64,000 nucleotides of DNA from Schaalia hyovaginalis (lineage in GTDB: Bacteria; Actinomycetota; Actinomycetes; Actinomycetales; Actinomycetaceae). The notes below the pieces were generated by a model. It was not told the origin of the DNA, did not search any database, and saw only the letters and a program-made list of their open reading frames with translations. Position 1 is the stretch's first letter; each line of letters begins with the position of its first letter. Both the position numbers and the translations under genes were made by a program. Location of the stretch: the NCBI RefSeq assembly GCF_014208035.1, contig NZ_JACHMK010000001.1, positions 620,001 through 684,000 of the forward strand, given 5' to 3'. Shown here in pieces: positions 54,909 to 63,509 of the stretch.

Positions 54909-56432
54909 CTAACCGATGATCGGGCGCTCCTCGGGCATGCGGATCACGCGCGAACGGTCCCGCAGCGCAAGAGCCGCGGCCATGGTCATCGAGCCGGTCC
55001 GCCCGGCGAACATGAGGATGATGAGCACGTACTTGCCCAGGGGCGGCAGCGTCGCGGTGATGCCGGTCGACAGGCCGACCGTCGCGAAGGCGGAGATCGT
55101 CTCGAAGAGGATCGTGTCGAGCGAGTAGTTCGTGAGCGACAGCAGGACCACCACGGACACGGCGACGAGCGTCAGGCCCAGCAGGGACACCGCGACCGAA
55201 AGGCGCACGACCGAGGGCGGGATCCGTCGCCCGAAGGTCTCGATGTCCTGATCGCCCCTCGCCTCGGCGATCACCGCGAGGACGAGCACCGCGAAAGTCG
55301 TGACCTTGATGCCGCCCGCGGTCGACGCCGAGCCGCCGCCGATCATCATGAGGACGTCCTGGACGAAGTGCGTCTGCGGCCGCATGACGCCGACATCGAG
55401 GGCCGACAGCCCCGAGGAGCGCGAGTTCACGCCCGCGAGCAGGATGTTGAGCAGGCACGTCGAGGTGTCGAGCGACCCCAGTGTGAGCGGATTAGTCCAT
55501 TCGGTGAGGGCGAGCATCACCGTCCCCACGAGCGCGAGGATCGCGTAGACCGACAGTGTGAGCTTCGTGTGCAGCGCCCACTTGCTCGGGGTGCGCCACC
55601 GGGCGGCGAGGTCCTGAATGACGGGGAAGCCGATCGCGCCCACGAAGGTCCCCAGGACGATCGGTGCGAGGAGCCACCAATCGGAGACGTGCGGGGCGAG
55701 GCCGCCGACGAGGATGACGAAGCCCGCGTTGTTGAAGACGGAGATCGCCATGAACATGGCCTCCCAGACCGCCCTGCCCAGGGTTTCGCCCATCGTGAGG
55801 AACCGGGGGAGGAAGATGAGGAAGAGGAGGGATTCAGCGGTGAGCGAGGTCGCGATGACCGCTTTCAGGAGGCCGGAGATCTGGCCCAGCCCGTCCGACT
55901 TCGTCTCCTGGGCGGCGAGCATCCGCTGGGTCAGGCCGAGGTGGCGCGAAACCGCGAAGCCGAGGATCGAGGCGAGGGTCATCACGCCCAGGCCGCCGAT
56001 CATGATGCCGAGGGCGATGACGCCCTGACCGAAGGGCGTCCAGCTCGTCGCCGTCTCCACCGTGGTCAGGCCCGTGACGCACACCGCGGAAACAGCGGTG
56101 AAGAGGATGTCGACGAAGGAGACCGGGCGCTGGGGGATCGTCGCGATCGGCAGGCTGAGGAGTGCGGTGATGACCGCGATGATGAGCGCGAAGACGCCGA
56201 GGGCGAGGCGCGCGGGCGCGTAGCGGGCCTGGCGGACGAACCACGCCTTGAAGCGGTCGACGGGGGTGTCCTCCGGGGCGGGATCCGTGCGGCCCACCCG
56301 GCGGACGAGGGGCGAGGGGGCCGCATCGAACTCCTCCGCGGATGCCGGGGAGGGGGCTCGTCGGCCCGAAGCCCCCATCGCGCGGGCCGTCGTGCCGAGG
56401 GGCAGGTCGATCGGCTTCTCGTGGTGCGCCAC
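54909..56432 (-). CDS. TrkH/KtrB-family potassium channel subunit
   Basis: The 507-residue membrane protein has four pore-loop repeats with filter glycines at VCVTGLTTV, FNNAGFVIL, NSRSSGLSAL and FATVGLSTGI, as in TrkH/KtrB. An unusually long (about 70-residue) cytosolic N-terminus precedes the first helix. GTG 56432 has GGAAGGA upstream; the frame opens earlier without a site. With the RCK subunit downstream it forms a K+ uptake complex, plausibly a c-di-AMP target given disA nearby; that link is inference. Confidence 0.92.
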   Translation of the reverse strand: MAHHEKPIDLPLGTTARAMGASGRRAPSPASAEEFDAAPSPLVRRVGRTDPAPEDTPVDRFKAWFVRQARYAPARLALGVFALIIAVITALLSLPIATIPQRPVSFVDILFTAVSAVCVTGLTTVETATSWTPFGQGVIALGIMIGGLGVMTLASILGFAVSRHLGLTQRMLAAQETKSDGLGQISGLLKAVIATSLTAESLLFLIFLPRFLTMGETLGRAVWEAMFMAISVFNNAGFVILVGGLAPHVSDWWLLAPIVLGTFVGAIGFPVIQDLAARWRTPSKWALHTKLTLSVYAILALVGTVMLALTEWTNPLTLGSLDTSTCLLNILLAGVNSRSSGLSALDVGVMRPQTHFVQDVLMMIGGGSASTAGGIKVTTFAVLVLAVIAEARGDQDIETFGRRIPPSVVRLSVAVSLLGLTLVAVSVVVLLSLTNYSLDTILFETISAFATVGLSTGITATLPPLGKYVLIILMFAGRTGSMTMAAALALRDRSRVIRMPEERPIIG

Positions 56433-56540
56433 GGGCCCGTCCTTCCTCCGATCGGGAGCGCTTGATCGGCACAAGACTACGGATAGTGAGCGAGGGGGTG
56501 CGCTCGGCCGTCCGGGGAGAAGGATTCTCCTCCTCCGAAG

Positions 56541-56571
56541 TTGCCGACAAGGCGCCCTCAACCACTAGTAT
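56541..56571 (+). promoter_or_regulatory. Candidate promoter of the bldC-like gene
   Basis: TTGCCG (56541-56546) and TAGTAT (56566-56571), 19 bp apart; the transcript would carry a leader of about 62 nt with AGGAG before the start. Confidence 0.45.
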
Positions 56572-56639
56572 GGCCCTGAAGCGGGTGAATCATAGGACGC
56601 AGGGTTCCGGGTCCCGCTTTGATGAGCTCAGGAGTCTTC

Positions 56640-56858
56640 ATGGATCAGAAGTCCGCACCCCGTTTCATGACGGTGTCCGAGGTGGCGGAACTCATGCGCG
56701 TGTCGAAAATGACCGTGTATCGCCTGATCCACTCCGGAGAAATGCCCGCGATCAGGGTCGGGAAGAGCTTCCGCGTCCCCGAGGCCGCCGTCGGCGCGCT
56801 CATCGCGTCGGGTCTCGCCGATCACACAGATGGGCGTGCGGCCGGGATCGGCGGCTGA
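56640..56858 (+). CDS. BldC/excisionase-type helix-turn-helix regulator
   Basis: The 72-residue protein is essentially one winged helix-turn-helix (FMTVSEVAELMRVSKMTVYR, then LIHSGEMPAIRVGKSFRVPE) of the MerR-like excisionase family to which actinobacterial BldC belongs. It binds DNA without an effector domain. ATG 56640 has AGGAG 8 nt upstream. bS22 follows after about 100 nt, the usual actinobacterial order. Confidence 0.88.
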   Translation: MDQKSAPRFMTVSEVAELMRVSKMTVYRLIHSGEMPAIRVGKSFRVPEAAVGALIASGLADHTDGRAAGIGG

Positions 56859-56957
56859 AGCGGGTAGAATGGTCGCTGCTGTGCCCGCTCGGGCATGAAC
56901 GACGAGCGGTGGTAACCTCCGCCGCGCATCTTTTTTCATACACGAGGGAGGAACCCC

Positions 56958-57056
56958 ATGGGCTCCGTGATCAAGAAGCGCCGCAAGCGCATGGCGAAGA
57001 AGAAGCACCGCAAGCTGCTGCGCAAGACGCGTCACCAGCGTCGCAACAAGAAGTGA
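56958..57056 (+). CDS. Small basic ribosomal protein bS22 (AURKAIP1/COX24 domain)
   Basis: This 32-residue, very basic protein begins [20 protein letters not shown] and matches the tiny bS22 protein of actinobacterial 30S subunits, formerly called AURKAIP1/COX24-domain protein. ATG 56958 follows GAGGGAGGA. It is followed directly by a strong terminator, so it is expressed as a short monocistronic or bldC-linked message. Confidence 0.93.
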   Translation: MGSVIKKRRKRMAKKKHRKLLRKTRHQRRNKK

Positions 57057-57063
57057 GTGTTGA

Positions 57064-57087
57064 GGGCCCGGCCGATCGGCCGGGCCC
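57064..57087 (+). terminator. Terminator after bS22
   Basis: Perfect 10-bp arms GGGCCCGGCC / GGCCGGGCCC with loop GATC, 7 nt after the stop, followed by TTCGCTT. Confidence 0.85.
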
Positions 57088-57141
57088 TTCGCTTCGCCCC
57101 GCGGCGGCGCGCGCCTCGTCGAAGCGTGGGAGACTGGGGGC

Positions 57142-57810
57142 ATGATTTCGACGAAGATCCACGTGATGCGCCACGGCGAGGTCGACAATCCTGAAGGCGT
57201 GCTCTACGGCCGCCTCCCCGGTTTCGCCCTCACCGAGCTCGGCGGGGCGATGGCCCGAAGAGTCGCGGATCACCTGGTCGCAGAGGGCGCGGACATCAGC
57301 GCGGTGATCGCCTCCCCGCTCCTGCGCGCCCAGCTCACCGCGGCGCCCACGGCCCGCGCCTACGGCCTGCCGATCCTCTCGGATCCGCGTCTCATCGAAG
57401 CGGGCAACGTCTTCGAGGGCGAAGCGGTCAATTCCGATCGCGCGATCTTCTTCAAGCCCGGGAACCTCAGGTACTACACGAACCCGCTGCGGCCGAGCTG
57501 GGGCGAGCCCTACGCGCAGATCGCCGCGCGGATGAGCGCGGCGCTCTCCTCCGCCCTGCGGATCGCCGAGGGGCGCGAGGCCCTCGTCGTCTCGCATCAG
57601 AGCCCGATCACGGTCCTCACCCGATTCGCGCGCAAGCAGCCCCTCGCCCACGCGCCCTGGTCGAGGCGCTGCTCGCTCGCATCGCTCACGACATTCGAGT
57701 TCGTCGGCTCGACCCTCGTGGCGATCGGGTACTCCGAACCGGCGGCGGACCTGGTCGCCGAGGCCCAGGACATGACCCCGGGCGATTCGGCGGCCGCCCT
57801 CAAACGCTGA
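57142..57810 (+). CDS. Histidine phosphatase family protein
   Basis: The 222-residue enzyme has the phosphoglycerate-mutase-like signature VMRHGEVDNPEG (about residues 8-19) with the catalytic His in RHG, the second Arg/Glu region and the late EALVVSHQSPITVL with the second His. It is a cytosolic phosphatase of unknown substrate. The stretch before it has no clear ribosome site apart from GGGGG. It is convergent to the PLDc_N-type gene. Confidence 0.88.
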   Translation: MISTKIHVMRHGEVDNPEGVLYGRLPGFALTELGGAMARRVADHLVAEGADISAVIASPLLRAQLTAAPTARAYGLPILSDPRLIEAGNVFEGEAVNSDRAIFFKPGNLRYYTNPLRPSWGEPYAQIAARMSAALSSALRIAEGREALVVSHQSPITVLTRFARKQPLAHAPWSRRCSLASLTTFEFVGSTLVAIGYSEPAADLVAEAQDMTPGDSAAALKR

Positions 57811-57843
57811 GGGCCCCGAGCGCTGAGGGTCCGGTCGGCCCGC

Positions 57844-58290
57844 CTACTCGCGCGGACCGCCCTCGGCCCCCTCGCCTTCGCCCTCGTCGCGCGTCTCGGG
57901 CTGCGCCGCCGGGGATTCGTCCGCTCCGTCCCCGCCACCCGCTTCGGCGCTGCGCCGCTTCTCGCGCTGAATGTCGCGCTCGATCCTGAAGAGGAACTCG
58001 GGGTCGTCATCCGGCGCGAGCGGACGGGGCTTCTCGGGCCGAGCTTGCGCGGGGCGCTGCATGGGGAGCGGGGGCAGGGGCGACTGCCCGGCTTCGGCGC
58101 GCGAAACGGCGCGGAGGACGATCCAGGCGATGGAGCCCAGGGAGAAGGAGGGGATCGTGATGAGGATGAGGACGAGCCACATCGCTTTGGGCATCCGCGC
58201 CCAGAGCTCCTCCTCGGGCGTGCGGAACCAGTCGGCGATCGCGTACACGGTGACGGCGATCCAGGCAATGGCGATGAGAATCCTCAGCAT
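57844..58290 (-). CDS. PLDc_N domain membrane protein
   Basis: The 148-residue protein has two hydrophobic segments (about residues 3-20 and 38-60) with the PLDc_N pattern (ADWFRTPEEELWARMPKAMW between them) and a charged Pro/Glu-rich cytosolic tail. It lacks any phospholipase D catalytic domain. ATG 58290 lies exactly 6 nt after the -10-like TAAAAT, so translation is probably leaderless. It is downstream of menA, whose stop is 63 nt away. Confidence 0.82.
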   Translation of the reverse strand: MLRILIAIAWIAVTVYAIADWFRTPEEELWARMPKAMWLVLILITIPSFSLGSIAWIVLRAVSRAEAGQSPLPPLPMQRPAQARPEKPRPLAPDDDPEFLFRIERDIQREKRRSAEAGGGDGADESPAAQPETRDEGEGEGAEGGPRE

Positions 58291-58296
58291 CCGGCA

Positions 58297-58302
58297 ATTT
58301 TA
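58297..58302 (-). promoter_or_regulatory. -10 box of the PLDc_N gene (leaderless)
   Basis: TAAAAT on the minus strand, 6 nt (TGCCGG), then ATG 58290. Confidence 0.6.
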
Positions 58303-58353
58303 TCCCTCGGGGGCCCTGACGCCCCTGCGGGAGTTGCGCCCTCGGCGAAGCGC

Positions 58354-59247
58354 TCAGGCGATGAGGAGGAGGATGCTCGCGAGGACGGCGTAGGCGAGCG
58401 TGAACAGGCCCGTGTTGCGCAGCGCGGGGATGAGGGCCGCGCCCGCGGCGCCCGTGGAGACGGGGAGCACGGCCGGTGCGGCGCCGAGGGCGGTGAGGAG
58501 CATGAGGCAGACCGAGGTGAAGACCGTGAAGCCCAGCGCGTGGAGCGCGGTTCCCAGGATGACGACGGCGATCGTGAAGCAGGCGGAGAAGACGCTCCGG
58601 GAGGCGCCGTCGCCGAGGCGCACCGCGAGGGTCCGCTTCCCGGACTCGGTGTCGGAGGGGATGTCCCGGATGTTGTTCACCATGAGGAGGGCCACGGACT
58701 CCAGTCCGAGGGCCGAGGCGAGCCCCCACAGCCAGGCCGGCGCCTCCTGGATCTGCGTCCACGTGGTTCCGACGCAGGCCATGAGGCCGAAGAAGACGAA
58801 GACGAAGAGTTCGGACAAGCCGATGCCCATGTATCCGTAGGGGGTCCGTCCGCCCGTGTAGAACCATCCGGCGAGCACCGCGAGGATTCCGGGGATGAGG
58901 AGGAGCCACTGCCCGGAAAGGGCGAGGAGGGCCAGTCCGGCGAACCCTGCGAACGCGTAGAAGCCCAGGGCGGCGCCGAGGACGGACTTCGGTGCGGCCA
59001 GGCCCGAACCGGTCAGGCGCAGGGGCCCCTTCCGCTCCGCGTCGGTGCCCCTGATCCCGTCGGAGTAGTCGTTCGAGTAGTTGACGCCGATCTGCAGGGC
59101 GAGGGCGACGACGAGGGCGAGCAGCGCGCGCAGCGGGTCGAATCCGCCGAGGTGGTGGGCCGCCGCCGATCCGAGGATCACGGGGGAGGCGGCTGCGGGA
59201 AGGGTGCGCGGGCGAGCGCCTTCGATCCACTGGGGTAGGGTCGCCAT
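58354..59247 (-). CDS. menA: 1,4-dihydroxy-2-naphthoate polyprenyltransferase
   Basis: MenA adds the isoprenoid tail to DHNA in menaquinone synthesis, in the membrane. The 297-residue UbiA-type protein has the Asp-rich NYSNDYSDGIRGTDAER (about residues 57-73) for the diphosphate and the second motif NNIRDIPSDTESGKRT (about 190-205), with eight or nine helices. ATG 59247 has GGAG upstream. menE lies directly upstream and menB a few kb away. Confidence 0.95.
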   Translation of the reverse strand: MATLPQWIEGARPRTLPAAASPVILGSAAAHHLGGFDPLRALLALVVALALQIGVNYSNDYSDGIRGTDAERKGPLRLTGSGLAAPKSVLGAALGFYAFAGFAGLALLALSGQWLLLIPGILAVLAGWFYTGGRTPYGYMGIGLSELFVFVFFGLMACVGTTWTQIQEAPAWLWGLASALGLESVALLMVNNIRDIPSDTESGKRTLAVRLGDGASRSVFSACFTIAVVILGTALHALGFTVFTSVCLMLLTALGAAPAVLPVSTGAAGAALIPALRNTGLFTLAYAVLASILLLIA

Positions 59248-59302
59248 CTCTCAAACTCCTTGCCGTTCCGGGCGATTCACAAGCGGGGGCGGTCTTGGCG
59301 GG

Positions 59303-60625
59303 TCACCTGCGCCAGTCGCGTTCGGGCCGGTCCTCGTCCTCGGCGATCCTGCGCGCGCCGATCCTGTCGATCTTCACTCCGTTGAGGGAGGGCAGGGCAT
59401 CGGCGGCCACGACGCGCCGGGGCGCGTAGGCGCGGCCGATGCGGGACCCGACGTGGTCGCGGATCGCGCGCCCCAGGCCCGCCATCTGCTCGGGCGAGGT
59501 CGGCATCTGAGCGGGGACCACGATCGCGGTGACGAGCTCCCCCCACTTGTCGTCAGGGGTCGAGGTCACCCACGCGTCCGCGATCCCGGGCGCCGACAGG
59601 AGCGCGGACAGGACCTGCCCCGGTGCGACCGAGAGCCCTCCGGTGACGATCACGTCGTCGGCCCTGCCCTCGACGCGCACCAGACCGCCGCCGGTGATGA
59701 CTCCGAGGTCGCCCGTCAGGAGCCAGGTGCTCCCGCCCTCGTCGAAGAAGGGGGAATCGGCGTCGAGATAGCGGGTCATGAGGACCGGGCCTGCGATCGC
59801 CAAGCGGCTCGAGCCGTCACGGTCGACCGCGCGGACCTGGACGCCCTCGAGGGGCACGCCGTCGTAGACGCACCCGCCGCAGGTCTCCGTCATTCCGTAG
59901 GTGGTCACGATCTTGAGACCGGCGTGCTCGGCGCGTTCGAGCAGGCCGTTGCGGGCCGCCGCCCCGCCGACGAGGATCGCGGCCAGGGCCCGCATCGGGG
60001 CGAGCACCTCCTCGCCCGCCTCGAGGCAGGCGGCGAGCTGCGTGGGGACGAGCGACAGGTAGCCGGGCACGTCGCGCTCCTGGGTCGCGCCCGCGATCGC
60101 CGGCAGGAGGGCCCTCGGATCGAAGGCGCCCGGGCTGTCGACGATGAGGGGGGCGGTGTCGGCGACGGCGGCCCGCACGAGGACCATCGCCCCCGCGATG
60201 TGGTGCGCGGGGAGTGCGAGGATCCAGCGGCCGGGGCCCTCCAGCGCACGATGGGTGGCATTCGCGGAGGCCACGAGGGATTCGATCGAGAGGCCGACGA
60301 GGCGGGGCGATCCTGAGGTCGAACCGGAGGTCGAGACGATGAGGTCCACGCCCTCGAAGAAGGAGGGGTCGTCGATCCGCTCCGCCAGGGCGGGGAAGCG
60401 ATCCGCGGGGAAGGCCTGCGCGGGCGTCGCCGTGCTCTGCCTGAGCGACGAGGGCGGCACCTCGCCGGGATCACGCAGGGCGACGAGCGTGCGGGGCGCC
60501 GGATGCCCGGGGTCCGCGAGGCGCTCCTCGTGGAGTTCGACGAGCTTGTGGATCGCCGCATTCGCGAGGGCGACGGCCCCGATCTGCGTGCCGCCGGGGA
60601 CGACGAGGATGCGCGCTGGGGACAT
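59303..60625 (-). CDS. menE: o-succinylbenzoate-CoA ligase
   Basis: The 440-residue ANL-superfamily enzyme activates o-succinylbenzoate in menaquinone synthesis. It has the AMP/ATP loop STSGSTSGSPRLVG (about residues 98-111), TYGMTETCGG (about 252), WLLTGDLG (about 329), and the late SLNGVKIDR containing the catalytic Lys. ATG 60625 follows GCCCAGGAGGTCCCG. It is shorter than generic acyl-CoA ligases, as is normal for actinobacterial MenE. It forms a pair with menA downstream. Confidence 0.92.
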   Translation of the reverse strand: MSPARILVVPGGTQIGAVALANAAIHKLVELHEERLADPGHPAPRTLVALRDPGEVPPSSLRQSTATPAQAFPADRFPALAERIDDPSFFEGVDLIVSTSGSTSGSPRLVGLSIESLVASANATHRALEGPGRWILALPAHHIAGAMVLVRAAVADTAPLIVDSPGAFDPRALLPAIAGATQERDVPGYLSLVPTQLAACLEAGEEVLAPMRALAAILVGGAAARNGLLERAEHAGLKIVTTYGMTETCGGCVYDGVPLEGVQVRAVDRDGSSRLAIAGPVLMTRYLDADSPFFDEGGSTWLLTGDLGVITGGGLVRVEGRADDVIVTGGLSVAPGQVLSALLSAPGIADAWVTSTPDDKWGELVTAIVVPAQMPTSPEQMAGLGRAIRDHVGSRIGRAYAPRRVVAADALPSLNGVKIDRIGARRIAEDEDRPERDWRR

Positions 60626-60812
60626 CGGGACCTCCTGGGCGATGAACGTGGAGCGGATGGTGAGGACCGGACCGGCCCTCCGATTCGACCCGAACAGCCT
60701 AGGCCGTCCGCTGAGGAACTGCGAAGTTGCGGTCCTCCTCCGGGCCGCTGTGGCGCGCGCCCCATGGTGAAAACGAGGACCTTGTGGGCGCGCGCAGTCA
60801 CAGCGGGATACC

Positions 60813-62261
60813 ATGAGCCCGATGATTACGCGAATTTCGACAAAGATGAAGGTGGCGATCGCCTCGGTCGCCGCTTTGGTTGTCGTCCTCGTCGGCGCCA
60901 CCGCCGCCTACGCCCTCTCCTACGCCGACCGGGCGCTTCCCGGCGTCGCGGTCGCGGGTGAATCCGTGACCGGCATGTCCCGCGACGAAGTCGTCTCCCT
61001 GATCGAGCGGCGCGCCGCGGCCACGAAGGTCACCTTCGACATCAACGGCACCGCGACCGAGACGAGCCTCGCCGACGCGGGCGTCACGGTGGACGCGGAG
61101 AAGACCGCTGATGCCGTCTTCGCGCCCAATGCGGGATTCGGCTCGAAGATCGGCGCCCTCTTCAATTCGCAGGATGTGACTCCGGTCCTCAAGACGGATG
61201 AGAAGGCCCTCGCCTCCTTCGCGACCGAGCTCGCCACCACCACGGGCACCCCCGTCATAGAGGCGGAGGTGGCCCTCGGCGAAGACGGCGTGACCTTCAC
61301 CGCGACGCAGTCCGCTTCCGGATCGCTGGTCGATGAGGAGGCGGTCAAGAAGGCCGTGATGGCCCAGGGCGCCGCCCTCGCCTCGGGATCCCATTCGCTC
61401 GAGGCCCGCGAGGTGAGCCCGAAGGTGACGAGCGAAGCGGCCTCGGCCGCCGCCGACGCCGCGAACGCGATCGTCGCGCTCGAGGTCGTCCTCACCGACG
61501 GCGTTGACGCCTTCAAGGCCTCCGCCGCCGACAAGGCCTCGTGGGTCAAGACCGATCCGCAGGACGACGGCAGCGTGAAGGTGTCGGTCGACGCCGCGAA
61601 ATCGGACGCCTGGGTCAAGTCCACCGTCGAGGGCACGAACATCGAAGTCGTCAACGGCATCCACAACGTCAACACCCAGGGCACGGTGCTGACCGTCGCG
61701 AAGGAGGGCGTCGCCGGCAGGACCGCCAACAACGTGGACGCCCTCGGGGACGCCCTGGTCTCGGCGCTCGACTCGGGGCGGGCCTACTCGGGCGAGATCA
61801 CCTACGACGAAGTCGCCCCGACCTACGAGGAGCGCCTCGTCGCGGAGGGCGCGGAGAACCTCGTCTACCAGGCGGCCCCCGGTGAGAAGTGGGTCGATAT
61901 CAACCTCTCGACCGCGACCATCACCGCGTACGAGGGCGCCACCGTCGTGGGCGGTCCTTACTACATGGTTCCGGGCGCTCCGGATACGCCGACCGTGACG
62001 GGCACTTACCACGTCTACCTCAAGTATGCTTCGCAGACGATGCGCGGCCTCAACTCCGACGGGACGAAGTACGAGACTCCGGACGTTCCCTGGGTCACCT
62101 ACTTCACCGGCTCCTACGCTTTCCACGGTGCACCGTGGCGCTCCTCCTTCGGCTGGTCCGGACCGGGCGGCTCGCACGGCTGCGTGAACATGCCGGTGAC
62201 CGCTGCGAAGTTCATCTACGACTGGTCGGAGATCGGTACGACGGTGGTCTCGCACTACTGA
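60813..62261 (+). CDS. L,D-transpeptidase with YoaR-like/peptidoglycan-binding repeats
   Basis: The 482-residue protein has one N-terminal anchor (about residues 13-34), two peptidoglycan-binding PG_binding_4/YoaR-like modules, and a C-terminal YkuD domain with the active site SHGCVNMP (Cys about 460) and the upstream His in AFHGAPW. It would make 3-3 cross-links or attach proteins to the wall outside the cell. ATG 60813 is used; ATG 60822 is possible. It is divergent from menE and followed by a strong terminator. Confidence 0.92.
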   Translation: MSPMITRISTKMKVAIASVAALVVVLVGATAAYALSYADRALPGVAVAGESVTGMSRDEVVSLIERRAAATKVTFDINGTATETSLADAGVTVDAEKTADAVFAPNAGFGSKIGALFNSQDVTPVLKTDEKALASFATELATTTGTPVIEAEVALGEDGVTFTATQSASGSLVDEEAVKKAVMAQGAALASGSHSLEAREVSPKVTSEAASAAADAANAIVALEVVLTDGVDAFKASAADKASWVKTDPQDDGSVKVSVDAAKSDAWVKSTVEGTNIEVVNGIHNVNTQGTVLTVAKEGVAGRTANNVDALGDALVSALDSGRAYSGEITYDEVAPTYEERLVAEGAENLVYQAAPGEKWVDINLSTATITAYEGATVVGGPYYMVPGAPDTPTVTGTYHVYLKYASQTMRGLNSDGTKYETPDVPWVTYFTGSYAFHGAPWRSSFGWSGPGGSHGCVNMPVTAAKFIYDWSEIGTTVVSHY

Positions 62262-62297
62262 GGCCGATCCCTTCGACGGGGGCGCGATCGGCGGAAC

Positions 62298-62337
62298 GCG
62301 GGTGGGGGCGGACTCTTCGGAGTCCGCCCCCACCCGC
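62298..62337 (+). terminator. Terminator with UUCG tetraloop
   Basis: Perfect 18-bp arms (GCGGGTGGGGGCGGACTC and complement) enclose TTCG, between convergent L,D-transpeptidase and menB. It should stop both. Confidence 0.88.
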
Positions 62338-62346
62338 ATCCGCGTC

Positions 62347-63327
62347 TCAGTAGTAATACGGGTGCCCGCTCCAGTCGGGCGCGCGGTGCTCGAGGAAGGC
62401 GTCGCGGCCCTCCTGGGCCTCGGGCGTCATGTACGCCATGCGCGTCGCCTCCCCCGCGAAGACCTGCTGGCCCGCCATTCCGTCGTCGGCGAGATTGAAG
62501 GCGAACTTCAGCATGCGGATCGCCTGCGGGGACTTGGAGGCGATCGTGGCGGCCCATTCGAGCGCCGTCTCCTCGAGACGGGAATGGGGGACCGCGGCGT
62601 TGACCACCCCCCAGCGTTCGGCCGTTTCGGCGTCGTAGCGGTGCGCCAGGAAGAAGATCTCGCGCGCCCGCTTGTCCCCGACCTGGCGGGCGAGCAGGGC
62701 CGAGCCGTAGCCCGCATCGAAGGATCCGACGTTCGCGTCGGTCTGCATGAAGGCCGCGTGCTCCTTAGAGGCGATCGACAGGTCGCAGACCACGTTGAGG
62801 GAGTGCCCGCCGCCCGCCGCCCAACCGGGCACCGCCGCGATGACGACCTTCGGCATCTGCCGGATCAAACGCTGCACCTCGAGGATGTGCAGGCGGCCGG
62901 CGCGCGCGGGGTCGACCTGCTCGCGCCGGGTCGCGGTGTCGGCCTGCGAGTCGGCACCCTCGACCTCGTAGCGATAGCCGTCGGCGCCGCGCACCCTCTG
63001 GTCGCCGCCCGAGCAGAAGGAATAACCGCCGTCCTTCGCGCTCGGGCCGTTGCCGGTGAGGATGACTGCCGCCACGTCGCTCGTCTGGCGCGCGTGGTCG
63101 AGGCAGCGGTACAGCTCGTCGACGGTCGTCGGCCGGAAGGCGTTGCGGATATCGGGCCGGTCGAAGGCGATGCGCACGACCGGCATGTCCTCGCCCGCGG
63201 GGCGGCCGTCCGCCTCCGCCCCGCGCGAGATCCCGCGGTGGTACGTGAGGTCGTGGAGGTCGAAGCCTGCGACTTCGCGCCACCGGCTCGGATCGAAGGT
63301 GTCGGAGATGAAGGAAAGCGCGCTCAT
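62347..63327 (-). CDS. menB: 1,4-dihydroxy-2-naphthoyl-CoA synthase
   Basis: MenB closes the naphthoquinone ring from o-succinylbenzoyl-CoA. The 326-residue crotonase-fold enzyme has the oxyanion and active-site stretches AKDGGYSFCSGGDQRVRG (about residues 96-113), VIAAVPGWAAGGGHSLNVV (about 160-178) and the C-terminal EGRDAFLEHRAPDWS typical of MenB. The start ATG 63327 lies exactly 6 nt after TAGGCT, so it is probably leaderless. The gene is divergent from the incomplete gene at 63510. Confidence 0.95.
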   Translation of the reverse strand: MSALSFISDTFDPSRWREVAGFDLHDLTYHRGISRGAEADGRPAGEDMPVVRIAFDRPDIRNAFRPTTVDELYRCLDHARQTSDVAAVILTGNGPSAKDGGYSFCSGGDQRVRGADGYRYEVEGADSQADTATRREQVDPARAGRLHILEVQRLIRQMPKVVIAAVPGWAAGGGHSLNVVCDLSIASKEHAAFMQTDANVGSFDAGYGSALLARQVGDKRAREIFFLAHRYDAETAERWGVVNAAVPHSRLEETALEWAATIASKSPQAIRMLKFAFNLADDGMAGQQVFAGEATRMAYMTPEAQEGRDAFLEHRAPDWSGHPYYY

Positions 63328-63333
63328 GCCGCA

Positions 63334-63339
63334 AGCCTA
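63334..63339 (-). promoter_or_regulatory. -10 box of menB (leaderless)
   Basis: TAGGCT on the minus strand, 6 nt (TGCGGC), then ATG 63327. Confidence 0.6.
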
Positions 63340-63497
63340 CGCAAGGAGGGGCTCCTCCTGCGCCGCAAGGCCTTCGTCCGCCTCCCCGAGACCCCGCGCC
63401 CGCCGCGCCCCCGTCACCGGGGGAGCGGCGGGGAGGCCGGGTCGTTCCTCGCCGACCGCTCCGCGTCCGCGCGGATGGAGACGCCCGTGAGGCCGGG

Positions 63498-63503
63498 TAG
63501 TCT
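63498..63503 (+). promoter_or_regulatory. -10 box before the incomplete gene at the right edge (leaderless)
   Basis: TAGTCT, then 6 nt (TCGGGC), then ATG 63510; no ribosome site. Confidence 0.55.
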
Positions 63504-63509
63504 TCGGGC

